Source of the DNA: an uncultured Paracoccaceae bacterium
Lineage (GTDB): Bacteria; Pseudomonadota; Alphaproteobacteria; Rhodobacterales; Rhodobacteraceae
Assembly (NCBI GenBank): GCA_934500835.1
Contig: CAKSTR010000006.1
Span: 1 to 64,000, forward strand
DNA: 64,000 nt
Reading direction: 5' to 3'
Positions 52,875 to 61,213 of this stretch are shown here, piece after piece. The notes under the pieces were generated by a model. That model saw only the letters and a program-made list of their open reading frames with translations, was not told the DNA's origin and did not search any database. The position numbers and the translations under genes were made by a program. The first letter of the stretch is position 1, and every line of letters starts with the position of its first letter.

Positions 52875-55779
52875 GGAGTCTCTCCCCTTCGGGGTCAAAG
52901 AAATGCGGGGATACGATTTCCACCTCGGTCTCGGCAGCGGGTTTCGCCAGGAGGTTCACCGCGCGCATCCGCTTGCCGATCTTCTGGTCGCCGCCCTTCA
53001 GATAGCCCAGCGCGATGTCGCAACCCAGATGCGGCGAATAGACCTTCGATGTCAGCCAGCCGCCGTCATTCTCGATCACCGGTGCTGCACCATGTTCAAG
53101 GAAATGGCTGCCGGCGGTCAGCTTGCCTTGCGGGTTCACCGGCTTCACGCCGACCAGCCGGTAGCCGTTCGGATCATTCATGCCCTCGCGCTGGCTCAGC
53201 ACCATGCCGATGGAATCCTTCTTCTTCGACACCATCTTGCCAAGGCCCATGTTCAGCGCAGTCGACTGGCCGTTCAGTTCATTCCCCGCGACGTGGCCCT
53301 TTTCGACCCGCATGACGCCCAAGGCCTCGGTCCCGTAGACGATGGCGTCGAACTCTCGTCCGGCCTCCATCAGACGGCGCACCAGCGCATCGCCATAGCG
53401 CGTCGGCACCGCAATCTCATAGGCCAGCTCACCGCTGAACGAGATGCGGAACAAGCGCCCGCGAATGCCGCCCACGGTGATCGCCCCGGCCCCCATATAG
53501 GGGAAGGCCGCGTCCGAGATGTCCTGATCAACGACCTTTTCCAGCAAGCGCCGCGCATTCGGCCCGGCGACCGAGAATTGCGCCCAGGCCTCGGTGGTGG
53601 AGATCAGCTGAACATCCATGTCCGGCCACAGCACCTGCCGGGCATATTCCAGATTGCGGAACACCAGCACGGCATTGGCCGTGGTCGTGGTCATCACATA
53701 TTCATTCTGCCCCAGCCGCGCGGTGGTGCCGTCGTCATAGACGATGCCATCCTCGCGCAGCATCAGCCCGTAGCGGCATTTGCCCACGGCAAGGCTGGCG
53801 AAGTTGTTGGCATAGACCTTGTCAAGGAAGGCCGCCGCATCGGTGCCCTGAATGTCGATCTTGCCCAGCGTGGTCACGTCGCAGATGCCGACCGACTTGC
53901 GCGTCGCCAGAACCTCGCGGTCCACGCTTTCGCGCCAATGGGTCTCACCGGCTTTCGGCAGCCATTGCGCGCGCAGCCACATGCCGACCTCGACAAAGAC
54001 CGCGCCTTGCTCTTCGGCCCATTTGTGGCTTGGCGTCAGGCGGAAGGGCTTGAACTCTTTCCCGCGCGACCGTCCGGCCAGCGTGCCCATCGCAACCGGC
54101 GTATAGGGGGGGCGGTAGATCGTGGTCCCGGTCTCGGGGATGGTCTTGCCGGTCAGGCCGGCCATGACCGCCAGACCCAGCACGTTGCCGGTCTTGCCCT
54201 GATCGGTCGCCATGCCCAGCGTGGTATACCGCTTCAGATGCTCGACGCTGGAGAAATTCTCCTGCTGCGCCAGTTTTACGTCCTTCAGCGTCACATCGTT
54301 CTGCGGGTCGATCCAGGCCCGGCCCTTGCCGCCCGCCACATACCATTTCGGCGTGATCGACACCGGGGCGTCCTCGGCCGCCGGCAAGGCATCCGCCTTT
54401 GCCGTGATCCCCAGATCGGCCAGCGCCGCAATCGCCTGCGCCTGGCCCCCGGCCAGCGCGCCATGGGTCGACAGCGCGCCCGATGCCGCCCCCGCCGCCG
54501 TCAGCCCCGGAGGGCCATCGGTGCCGGGGACAAAGCCCTGAATGCCTTCATCCCAGACCGGGCGTGAGCGGTGGTGCGAGGTGATGTTGACGTTCGGGTT
54601 CCAGCCGCCCGACACCCCCAGCGCATCGCAGGCGAAGGTTTCGGTCCGGCCATTGGTGCGGATCGTGATCGTCTTCAGACCCAGCCGGCCCGAGGTATCC
54701 ACGACCTCTTCGCCCTTGCGGGCGTCGATCACGCGAACCTCGATCCCCTTGGCCTTCAGATCCGCCGCCGTGCGCAACCCGTCGTCATTGTTGGTAAAGA
54801 CCGCCGCCCGTTTGCCCACAGCGACACCCCAGCGGTTGGCATAGGCGCGCAGTGCACCTGCCAGCATCACACCGGGACGGTCGTTGTTCTCGAAGGCAAT
54901 CGGCCGCTCGGTCGCGCCACCGGCCAAGATCGCGCGCTTTGAATAGATCCGCCACAGCGTCTGGCGCGGCTTGCCCTTGGCGGGCACCGCAAGGTGATCG
55001 CTGATCCGTTCGACCGCGCCATAGATGCCATGGTCGAAGGCGCCGATGATGGTGGTGCGCAGCATCAGCCGCACATTCGGCATCGTGGCAAGCTCGGCCA
55101 CCGCCGCGTCGGCCCAGACCGCGCCAGCCTGCCCGCCAACTTCCAGCGTCTCGGCATTCAGACGGCCGCCAAAGCGGAAATCCTCATCCGCCAGGATCAC
55201 CCGCGCACCCGCGCGACCCGCCGTCAGCGCCGCCGACAGGCCCGCAGGCCCGGCGCCGATGACCAGAAGGTCGCAATGCAGGAACCCCTTGTCATATTCG
55301 TCCGGGTCTTCCTGACGTGTCAGCGCGCCCAGACCCGCCGCCTTGCGGATGATCGGCTCATAGACCTTTTCCCAGAAGGCCGCGGGCCACATGAAGGTCT
55401 TGTAGTAGAACCCAGCGGTGAAGAAGGTGTTCAGCCGGTCGTTGATCGCCATCGCGTCGAACTTCAGGCTGGGCCAGGCGTTCTGGCTGGTCGCCTCCAG
55501 CCCCTCGAACAGCTCGGCCACCGTCGCCCGCGTGTTCGGCTCCTGCCGTGCGCCGCCGCGCAGCTGCACCAGTGCGTTCGGCTCTTCCGACCCGGCGGAA
55601 AGCGGTCCGCGCGGGCGGTGATACTTGAAACTGCGCCCCATCAGCCGCACGCCATTGGCCAGAAGGGCCGAGGCCAGCGTGTCGCCGGGGTGCCCCTGAT
55701 AGGCCACGCCGTCGAAGGTGAAGCGCAGGGTTTTCTGGCGGTCGATCTGGCCGCCCGCGATTCGGTTCTCTTGCGTCAT
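52867..55779 (-). CDS. mgdC: N-methylglutamate dehydrogenase subunit C (sarcosine-oxidase alpha-like)
   Basis: The 970-residue protein has an N-terminal ferredoxin-like domain (RQKTLRFTFDGVAYQGHPGD), a dinucleotide-binding domain with GAGPAG at 175-180, a middle linker, and a C-terminal GcvT-type folate domain (from about residue 600; SGELAYEIAVPTRYGDALVR). The complex oxidises N-methylglutamate to glutamate and passes the C1 unit to folate. The order beta-delta-alpha-gamma is shared by sarcosine oxidase and MgdABCD; gmaS and mgsABC nearby favour Mgd. It overlaps mgdB by 4 bp and mgdD by 8 bp. Confidence 0.88.
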   Translation of the reverse strand: MTQENRIAGGQIDRQKTLRFTFDGVAYQGHPGDTLASALLANGVRLMGRSFKYHRPRGPLSAGSEEPNALVQLRGGARQEPNTRATVAELFEGLEATSQNAWPSLKFDAMAINDRLNTFFTAGFYYKTFMWPAAFWEKVYEPIIRKAAGLGALTRQEDPDEYDKGFLHCDLLVIGAGPAGLSAALTAGRAGARVILADEDFRFGGRLNAETLEVGGQAGAVWADAAVAELATMPNVRLMLRTTIIGAFDHGIYGAVERISDHLAVPAKGKPRQTLWRIYSKRAILAGGATERPIAFENNDRPGVMLAGALRAYANRWGVAVGKRAAVFTNNDDGLRTAADLKAKGIEVRVIDARKGEEVVDTSGRLGLKTITIRTNGRTETFACDALGVSGGWNPNVNITSHHRSRPVWDEGIQGFVPGTDGPPGLTAAGAASGALSTHGALAGGQAQAIAALADLGITAKADALPAAEDAPVSITPKWYVAGGKGRAWIDPQNDVTLKDVKLAQQENFSSVEHLKRYTTLGMATDQGKTGNVLGLAVMAGLTGKTIPETGTTIYRPPYTPVAMGTLAGRSRGKEFKPFRLTPSHKWAEEQGAVFVEVGMWLRAQWLPKAGETHWRESVDREVLATRKSVGICDVTTLGKIDIQGTDAAAFLDKVYANNFASLAVGKCRYGLMLREDGIVYDDGTTARLGQNEYVMTTTTANAVLVFRNLEYARQVLWPDMDVQLISTTEAWAQFSVAGPNARRLLEKVVDQDISDAAFPYMGAGAITVGGIRGRLFRISFSGELAYEIAVPTRYGDALVRRLMEAGREFDAIVYGTEALGVMRVEKGHVAGNELNGQSTALNMGLGKMVSKKKDSIGMVLSQREGMNDPNGYRLVGVKPVNPQGKLTAGSHFLEHGAAPVIENDGGWLTSKVYSPHLGCDIALGYLKGGDQKIGKRMRAVNLLAKPAAETEVEIVSPHFFDPEGERLRG

Positions 55780-56060
55780 TTGCTGCGCCCCATGGCCTTG
55801 GCCACATCGCGGGCCAGTTCCACCTTCGAGATTTCATGAGTCACGGTGTTCCGCGTCACCACCAGCCAGGAACGGTCGCCCTGTTCGTGATACCACAGCT
55901 CACGATGCTCACCGGCCGGATTGTCGCGGTTGTAAAGCCAGTCGTGGAATTCCACGACGCCCGCCGTCAGACCGTCGGGGCGGCTCATCAGTTCAGCCGC
56001 GCCCAGATAGACGAATTCCTGCGAATCCCGCGGGCCAAGAATGGGATGATTGATGATCAT
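55776..56060 (-). CDS. mgdB: N-methylglutamate dehydrogenase subunit B (sarcosine-oxidase delta-like)
   Basis: The 94-residue protein matches SoxD: MIINHPILGPRDSQEFVYLG, YNRDNPAGEHRELWYHEQGD, RSWLVVTRNTVTHEIS. The zinc-binding CPxC site of classical SoxD is not present (PILGPRDSQEF instead), a difference that fits the Mgd branch in my judgement. It starts 10 bp after mgdA and overlaps mgdC by 4 bp. Confidence 0.88.
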   Translation of the reverse strand: MIINHPILGPRDSQEFVYLGAAELMSRPDGLTAGVVEFHDWLYNRDNPAGEHRELWYHEQGDRSWLVVTRNTVTHEISKVELARDVAKAMGRSK

Positions 56061-56070
56061 CTGAATACCC

Positions 56071-57321
56071 TCAATGCAGGTTCGGCTGGGCGCCCTGGCC
56101 CTTTTCGTCGATCATCAGCCCCTTCAGGAACCGGTCGAACCGGTAAGCCCGGGCCACCTTGTGCGGCTCGTCCTTGGCCAGAAGATGCGCAAAGCACCAG
56201 CCGCTTGCCGGGGTCGCCTTGAAGCCGCCGTAACACCAGCCGCCGTTGAAGTAGAGGCCCTCGACCGGGGTCTTGTCGATGATGGGCGATCCGTCCATCG
56301 ACATGTCCATGATGCCGCCCCAGGTCCGCAAAAGCCGCGCCCGGCCAATCGCCGGCATCAGCGCCATGCCACCCTCGACCACGTCCTCGATCACCGGCAG
56401 GTTGCCGCGTTGGGCGTAGGAGTTGTAGCCGTCGATGTCGCCGCCGAACACCAGCCCGCCCTTGTCGGACTGGCTGACGTAGAAGTGCCCCGCACCGAAG
56501 GTGATCACCCCGTCGATCAGCGGCTTCAGCCCCTCCGAGACGAAGGCCTGCAGCACGTGGCTTTCCATCGGCAGCCGCATCCCGGCATGGGCCATCACCT
56601 TCGATGACGAACCGGCCACCGCCACGCCCACCTTCTTGGCACCGATGAACCCGCGCGAGGTCTCGACCCCGCGGATACGGCCGTTCTCGATCCGCATCCC
56701 CGTCACTTCGCAGTTCTGGATCAGATCGACGCCCCGCATATCGGCGCCGCGCGCATAGCCCCAGGCCACCGCATCATGCCGCACCGTGCCGCCGCGCCGC
56801 TGCGCCAACCCGCCCTTGATCGGGAAGCGCGCATTTTCGAAGTTCAGCCAAGGATACATTGCCCGGATCTGCTCGCGATCCAGCAGTTCGGCATCCGCGC
56901 CGTTCAGGATCATCGCGTTGCCGCGCCGGGTGAAGGCGTCGCGCTGCGCGTCGGTGTGGATCAGGTTCAGGATGCCGCGCTGGCTGACCATCGCGTTGTA
57001 GTTGAAGTCCTGCTCCAGCCCTTCCCAAAGCTTCAGGCTGAACTCGTAGAACGGCTCGTTGCCGTCCAGCAGATAGTTCGAGCGGATGATCGTGGTGTTG
57101 CGGCCGACGTTGCCGCCGCCGAGATACCCCTTCTCGATCACCGCGATGCGCGCCTGACCGAACTCCTTGGCCAGATAATAGGCCGTCGCCAGCCCATGGC
57201 CGCCACCGCCCACGATGATGAAATCATACTCTTTCTGCGGGGCGGGATCACGCCATACGGGCTTCCAGCCCTTGTGGCCCGTCAATGCCTCGGCAATCAC
57301 CCGGAAACCGGAATAGCGCAT
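56071..57321 (-). CDS. mgdA: N-methylglutamate dehydrogenase subunit A (sarcosine-oxidase beta-like)
   Basis: The 416-residue FAD subunit starts with YDFIIVGGGGHGLATAYYLA (GGGGHG at 38-43), followed by NVGRNTTIIRSNYLLDGNEP and the C-terminal PVEGLYFNGGWCYGGFKATP. It carries the amine-oxidising active site. The ATG at 57321 gives the family N-terminus; a longer frame upstream is not coding-like. It leads mgdABCD, behind two 12-bp direct repeats (57380-57412). Confidence 0.9.
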   Translation of the reverse strand: MRYSGFRVIAEALTGHKGWKPVWRDPAPQKEYDFIIVGGGGHGLATAYYLAKEFGQARIAVIEKGYLGGGNVGRNTTIIRSNYLLDGNEPFYEFSLKLWEGLEQDFNYNAMVSQRGILNLIHTDAQRDAFTRRGNAMILNGADAELLDREQIRAMYPWLNFENARFPIKGGLAQRRGGTVRHDAVAWGYARGADMRGVDLIQNCEVTGMRIENGRIRGVETSRGFIGAKKVGVAVAGSSSKVMAHAGMRLPMESHVLQAFVSEGLKPLIDGVITFGAGHFYVSQSDKGGLVFGGDIDGYNSYAQRGNLPVIEDVVEGGMALMPAIGRARLLRTWGGIMDMSMDGSPIIDKTPVEGLYFNGGWCYGGFKATPASGWCFAHLLAKDEPHKVARAYRFDRFLKGLMIDEKGQGAQPNLH

Positions 57322-57379
57322 CTGCGCCCCCTTCTGCCTGTTCCCCCCATGTCTACTCCTGCCGGCCGGATGCCCGCGT

Positions 57380-57412
57380 CGGTTTTCGCCACACGCGCCG
57401 CGGTTTTCGCCA
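57380..57412. promoter_or_regulatory. Two 12-bp direct repeats upstream of mgdA
   Basis: CGGTTTTCGCCA occurs identically at 57380-57391 and 57401-57412. The 21-bp period places both copies on the same helix face, 59-91 bp before the mgdA start. In gene orientation each reads TGGCGAAAACCG, containing the GAAAAC core seen in other promoters of the island. Fits tandem sites of an AraC-type regulator. Confidence 0.65.
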
Positions 57413-57503
57413 TTGCCCCGCGCAAGGCAAACCACCGCGCGGGACGGTCGAACTTCCGCCCCATTTGCCCTGCACTACGTTCGCCGCTTTGGAGAGAAAG
57501 ACC

Positions 57504-58139
57504 GTGACGCAGCAGGATGATTTTCAAGAGCGGCTGAACCGCATCCATGCCCAGGCCCAGCAAGGCGCCCGTCAGGGTGCCGCTGCCGCCAACACCATTT
57601 CGCGCCGGCCGCAGTCGGCGTCGCGTGAAATTGCTGGCAATCTTGCCTATCCTCTGTCGCTGGCCGGCGCCTTCGTTCTGGGCCTCCTGTCCGTCGTCCT
57701 TGCCCGCTACATCCGCTTTCATCTTGCCGATGGCGCGGCCGGCGAGCAGACCACCGACATCGACCTTGCGATCACTGCGGGCCTTGGCATGGCCGCGTCT
57801 TTCGTGCTGGCGCAAGTGTTCCGCCTCTCCTCGAAAGAGCATACCGGGTTGCAGGCGGTCGGAGTCTTTATCGGCATCTGCACCTTCCACAATCTTGCCC
57901 ATTGGGCGCCGGCACCGATGGCGACGGTCTTCTCGCCAGAGTATGTCGCCGCGCTCACCGAAACGACCCCGCCGAACTCGGCGATTTTCCGCGGCATGGT
58001 CTTCAATCTGGTCGAACCCGGCCTTCCCGCCGAGGGAAGCGCCGCGATCGACATGGAAACGGACCCCGTCGCCGAGGCAGGCCCTGAGGCGCAGCCAAAG
58101 GCCCTGCCTTCCTACCTGCGATTGGACAGCGAAAAATAG
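57504..58139 (+). CDS. Hypothetical multi-span membrane protein
   Basis: A 211-residue protein without a recognised family. The first 40 residues are Gln/Ala/Arg-rich and polar (QERLNRIHAQAQQGARQGAA), followed by three likely membrane segments (about 48-66, 90-105 and 117-130) and a Pro/Ala-rich tail. The GTG at 57504 has GGAG about 9 bp upstream. It is divergent from mgdA with 182 bp between starts and is the last gene of island 2 before tRNA-Trp. Confidence 0.65.
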   Translation: MTQQDDFQERLNRIHAQAQQGARQGAAAANTISRRPQSASREIAGNLAYPLSLAGAFVLGLLSVVLARYIRFHLADGAAGEQTTDIDLAITAGLGMAASFVLAQVFRLSSKEHTGLQAVGVFIGICTFHNLAHWAPAPMATVFSPEYVAALTETTPPNSAIFRGMVFNLVEPGLPAEGSAAIDMETDPVAEAGPEAQPKALPSYLRLDSEK

Positions 58140-58385
58140 GGCGGTCGCCTGCGCAATCCTGATCGAAAGAGTCGAGCGTTGCTGTCGCATGGTGCGCGGC
58201 AACCCCGGCACCTAGGGTTCCCTCAGCAAGACAGCCAGCCCCCCGACGTGGCAGCCAGCGTCCAGCCAACCCTTCCCGCTTTCGCAATTGACCCGCGGCA
58301 AAAACCTGCCGCGTCAAGAACGCAGCCTTCCACCGACATCGGCACAAGCGCCCGCCAAGGCCCGATCCTGTAACAGTCTGGAGAA

Positions 58386-58461
58386 TGGCAGGGGCAGCAG
58401 GGCTTGAACCCGCGACCTACGGTTTTGGAGACCGTCGCTCTACCAACTGAGCTATACCCCT
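58386..58461 (-). tRNA. trpT: tRNA-Trp (anticodon CCA)
   Basis: The 76-nt sequence folds as a tRNA: acceptor stem AGGGGTA with TGCCCCT, discriminator G and encoded CCA; D-arm GCTCAGTTGGTAGAGC; anticodon stem ACGGT/ACCGT around loop CTCCAAA (anticodon CCA); T-arm GCGGGTTCAAGCCCTGC-like. In relatives this gene sits between tuf and secE. Here tuf2 is upstream (59.1 kb) but secE is 29 kb away. Confidence 0.95.
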
Positions 58462-58566
58462 ACGCGAGCGCCGGGTTACGGCAGGCGCGGCGGGAGGTCA
58501 AGCACTCTCTTGCGGATCGCCATCCGGGCGGCCGGTCAGCGGCGGCTCCACGGCAAAGGAGGCCCG

Positions 58567-58800
58567 ATGATCTGTGCGCGCAAGGTTCCTTTTCTGTGCG
58601 GCCCGGCCCTTTCAGGGTTGATGAGCCTGACTATCTGGGGCCTGTCGAGCGCCCGCGCATTGGGGCTGATACACCGCTTCGCCGGCATGTGGTTGCCGTA
58701 CCGCGCCGTCAGCCGGGCCGCCACCGTCCCGACCGAATTGGTGGCGGTATCCGTGACACGGCGCCTTGTCGTGCGGCTGGTGGCCGGCCCGACGTGCTGA
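58567..58800 (+). CDS. DUF2798-like small membrane protein
   Basis: A 77-residue protein with two membrane helices and the pattern of DUF2798: a CGPALSGLMSLTIWGLSSAR first helix, a middle WLPYRAVSRA segment and a C-terminal TRRLVVRLVAGP end. Function is unknown. AAAGGAGG stands 6 bp before the ATG. Its stop abuts the stop of the lipoprotein gene on the other strand. Confidence 0.65.
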   Translation: MICARKVPFLCGPALSGLMSLTIWGLSSARALGLIHRFAGMWLPYRAVSRAATVPTELVAVSVTRRLVVRLVAGPTC

Positions 58801-59019
58801 TCACCAGTTCAGGATCGAATAGATCTGCCCGGGGATGTCGAACCCGTCGCCGCTGTGCAGCGCGTTCGACAGCGCCCCCACCTGCGCCGGCGTCAGATCG
58901 GTCAGATCGGCATCAGGCGCATAGCGCCGGATCTCGGCCTGTTCGATGGCGGTCAGCCCCGGTGGCTGCGCCGCGCAGGCGGTCAGGATCAGCAGGCAAA
59001 GCGGCAACAGGCGGATCAT
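58801..59019 (-). CDS. Small lipoprotein
   Basis: The 72-residue product has a lipoprotein signal, MIRLLPLCLLILTAC, with the lipid-modified Cys15. The mature part (AQPPGLTAIEQAEIRRYAPD then LTDLTPAQVGALSNAL) is short and of unknown function; the pattern resembles small outer-membrane-associated proteins. GGGGAG precedes the ATG. It lies just beyond the tuf2 terminator. Confidence 0.75.
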   Translation of the reverse strand: MIRLLPLCLLILTACAAQPPGLTAIEQAEIRRYAPDADLTDLTPAQVGALSNALHSGDGFDIPGQIYSILNW

Positions 59020-59065
59020 CGGCAGGTCTCCCCAGACCGGCAGCATAACCCGCGACACCGGCAAA

Positions 59066-59091
59066 GGAAAAGGGCCACCCGAAGGTGGCCC
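59066..59091 (-). terminator. Terminator of tuf2
   Basis: GGGCCACC/GGTGGCCC forms a perfect 8-bp stem with a TTCG tetraloop on the minus strand, followed by TTTTCCTTT. It lies 51 bp after the tuf2 stop. Confidence 0.85.
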
Positions 59092-59141
59092 CGTCCTTGT
59101 CGCTGCGGGGAGACGGGCCAGGACCCGTCCCGACCGTTTGA

Positions 59142-60317
59142 TCAGGCGATGATCTTGGAGACAACGCCTGCGCCGACGGTGCGGCCGCCTTCGCGGATGG
59201 CGAAGCGCAGTTTTTCTTCCATGGCGATCGGGGCGATCAGTTCGACCTCGAACTTCAGGTTGTCGCCCGGCATCACCATCTCGGTGCCTTCCGGCAGCTT
59301 CACGGTGCCGGTGACGTCCGTGGTGCGGAAGTAGAACTGCGGACGGTAGTTGGCGAAGAACGGCGTATGACGGCCGCCTTCCTCTTTGGTGAGGATATAG
59401 GCCTCGGCTTCGAACTTGGTGTGCGGGTTGACCGATTTCGGCTTGCACAGCACCTGACCACGCTCAACGCCGTCACGGTCGACACCGCGCAGCAGAACGC
59501 CGACGTTGTCACCGGCTTCACCACGATCCAGCAGCTTGCGGAACATTTCCACACCGGTGCAGGTCGATTTCTTGGTGTCGCGGATGCCGACGATCTCGAC
59601 TTCGTCGCCGACGTTGATCACGCCGCGCTCGATCCGGCCGGTCACAACCGTGCCGCGGCCCGAGATCGAGAACACGTCCTCGATCGGCATCAGGAAGGGC
59701 TGGTCAACGGCGCGGGCCGGGGTCGGGATATAGCTGTCGACAGCCGCCATCAGCGCGCGGACCGCGTCCTCGCCGATGTCCTTGCGCTCGCCGATCAGGG
59801 CCTGGTGGGCCGAACCCTTGATCACCGGAATGTCGTCGCCCGGGTATTCGTAGGACGAGAACAGCTCACGGATCTCCATCTCCACGAGTTCCAGCAGTTC
59901 CGGGTCGTCGACCAGGTCCACCTTGTTCATGAAGCAGACCATGTAGGGAATGCCGACCTGACGGCCGAGCAGGATGTGCTCGCGCGTTTGCGGCATCGGG
60001 CCGTCCGAGGCCGCGCAGACCAGGATCGCGCCGTCCATCTGCGCCGCACCGGTGATCATGTTCTTCACATAGTCGGCGTGGCCGGGGCAGTCGACGTGCG
60101 CATAGTGACGGTTCTCGGTCTCGTACTCGACATGCGCCGTCGAGATCGTGATCCCCCGCGCACGCTCTTCCGGTGCGCCGTCGATCTGGTCATAGGCCCG
60201 GAACTCGCCAAAATACTTCGTGATCGCAGCCGTCAGCGTCGTCTTGCCGTGGTCAACGTGGCCAATCGTGCCAATGTTGATATGCGGCTTGTTGCGTTCA
60301 AACTTTGCCTTTGCCAT
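59142..60317 (-). CDS. tuf: Elongation factor Tu, copy 2
   Basis: The 391-residue protein is identical to the product of 2188-3363, including GHVDHGKT at 19-26. Sequences differ immediately upstream of the ATG (tuf1 has GGAGTTGCCACC; tuf2 GGGCGCCCGACC) and after the stop, so identity is confined to the gene. It probably has its own promoter in the 105 bp before the adjacent lipoprotein gene and ends at its own terminator; tRNA-Trp lies further down the same strand. Confidence 0.98.
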   Translation of the reverse strand: MAKAKFERNKPHINIGTIGHVDHGKTTLTAAITKYFGEFRAYDQIDGAPEERARGITISTAHVEYETENRHYAHVDCPGHADYVKNMITGAAQMDGAILVCAASDGPMPQTREHILLGRQVGIPYMVCFMNKVDLVDDPELLELVEMEIRELFSSYEYPGDDIPVIKGSAHQALIGERKDIGEDAVRALMAAVDSYIPTPARAVDQPFLMPIEDVFSISGRGTVVTGRIERGVINVGDEVEIVGIRDTKKSTCTGVEMFRKLLDRGEAGDNVGVLLRGVDRDGVERGQVLCKPKSVNPHTKFEAEAYILTKEEGGRHTPFFANYRPQFYFRTTDVTGTVKLPEGTEMVMPGDNLKFEVELIAPIAMEEKLRFAIREGGRTVGAGVVSKIIA

Positions 60318-60422
60318 GGTCGGGCGCCCTTACTGCTGCGGGACCGGGATCGGACCCTTCGGTTCATTCGCGCGGCGATTTATAGGCTGGGGCCGGGAAA
60401 ATCAAGCCTTGGCGAAGCGGGC

Positions 60423-61082
60423 TCAGCCCGGAGGCGCGGCGGGCGTCTCCGTCGCGGCCTCTTCCGGGGCGGTCCCGGCGGTCTTCTTCGTGGCCTTGAT
60501 CGTCTCGGCCCGTTCGGCAAGCGCCGCCTCCAGCTCGGCCTTGGTCATGCCGAACCACTCGGGATGCTCCAGAAGCCAGTCCTCGACCCGTTTCACCGCA
60601 TTGAAGGCCAGCGCCTCCATCTGCTGCTTTTTGGTCCGGGTGATCCCGGTGCCGATCACGGTCTCGCCCGACAGGCTTTCGAAGACGGTGATCTGCTTGC
60701 CCTCTGGGTTCAGCTTCTTCTGGGCGGCATCGTCCCAGATGTTCGCCGTAACGACCAGGATCGACTTGGGAGCGGCCACCACCGGGATGCCGGGCGGGGC
60801 CAGCGCATAGGCGTCTATCGAGATCCCGATGTTGTAAAGTTTGCCGCCCACATAGCGGCCCTGGCCAAAGCGGTTGTCGACCGCCTTGATCATCACCGCC
60901 TCCCATTCCTCGACCGTGGCAGGGCGGCTGATCGGCACCATCTCGACATTGTCGGCCACCGCGATGTTCAACCCAAGCGCGAATTCACCCAAGGGGACCG
61001 GCGGCTCTGCCAGATCATTCTTCGCGCAGGCGGAAAGGCCGGCCACAAGGCCGAGGGCAACAAAAAGACGCAGCAGGGCCAT
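60423..61082 (-). CDS. Lipoprotein of unknown function
   Basis: The 219-residue protein has a lipoprotein signal (MALLRLFVALGLVAGLSAC, Cys19). The mature part contains MVPISRPATVEEWEAVMIKA, GKLYNIGISIDAYALAPPGI and KSILVVTANIWDDAAQKKLN, suggesting a periplasmic alpha/beta fold, and ends in an Ala/Glu/Thr/Pro-rich low-complexity tail (about 185-219). No family is recognised with confidence. The ATG at 61082 is set by the signal peptide. It is divergent from the P450 gene. Confidence 0.75.
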   Translation of the reverse strand: MALLRLFVALGLVAGLSACAKNDLAEPPVPLGEFALGLNIAVADNVEMVPISRPATVEEWEAVMIKAVDNRFGQGRYVGGKLYNIGISIDAYALAPPGIPVVAAPKSILVVTANIWDDAAQKKLNPEGKQITVFESLSGETVIGTGITRTKKQQMEALAFNAVKRVEDWLLEHPEWFGMTKAELEAALAERAETIKATKKTAGTAPEEAATETPAAPPG

Positions 61083-61213
61083 CGGGGCAACTCCGGTTGG
61101 GCAGGGATCAGGCATAACGAAGGCCGGGCCATCGTGCAATCGGGCAGCATCTGCGACCGGCCGCCCGGGATGAAAGCGGATGCAACCGCCGCAGGCCACG
61201 CTATTCTGCCGCC

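Noticed and set aside
52867..57321. Sarcosine oxidase SoxBDAG
   Set aside because: Sequence alone cannot fully separate it from MgdABCD, but gmaS, mgsABC and the related promoter elements make N-methylglutamate dehydrogenase the better reading. Enzyme assay on sarcosine versus N-methylglutamate would decide.
29379..58461. Island 2 as a classic tRNA-integrated element
   Set aside because: It lies at the 3' side of tRNA-Trp, but I find no integrase, transposase or repeat of the tRNA 3' end near 29.4 kb, and base composition looks like the backbone.
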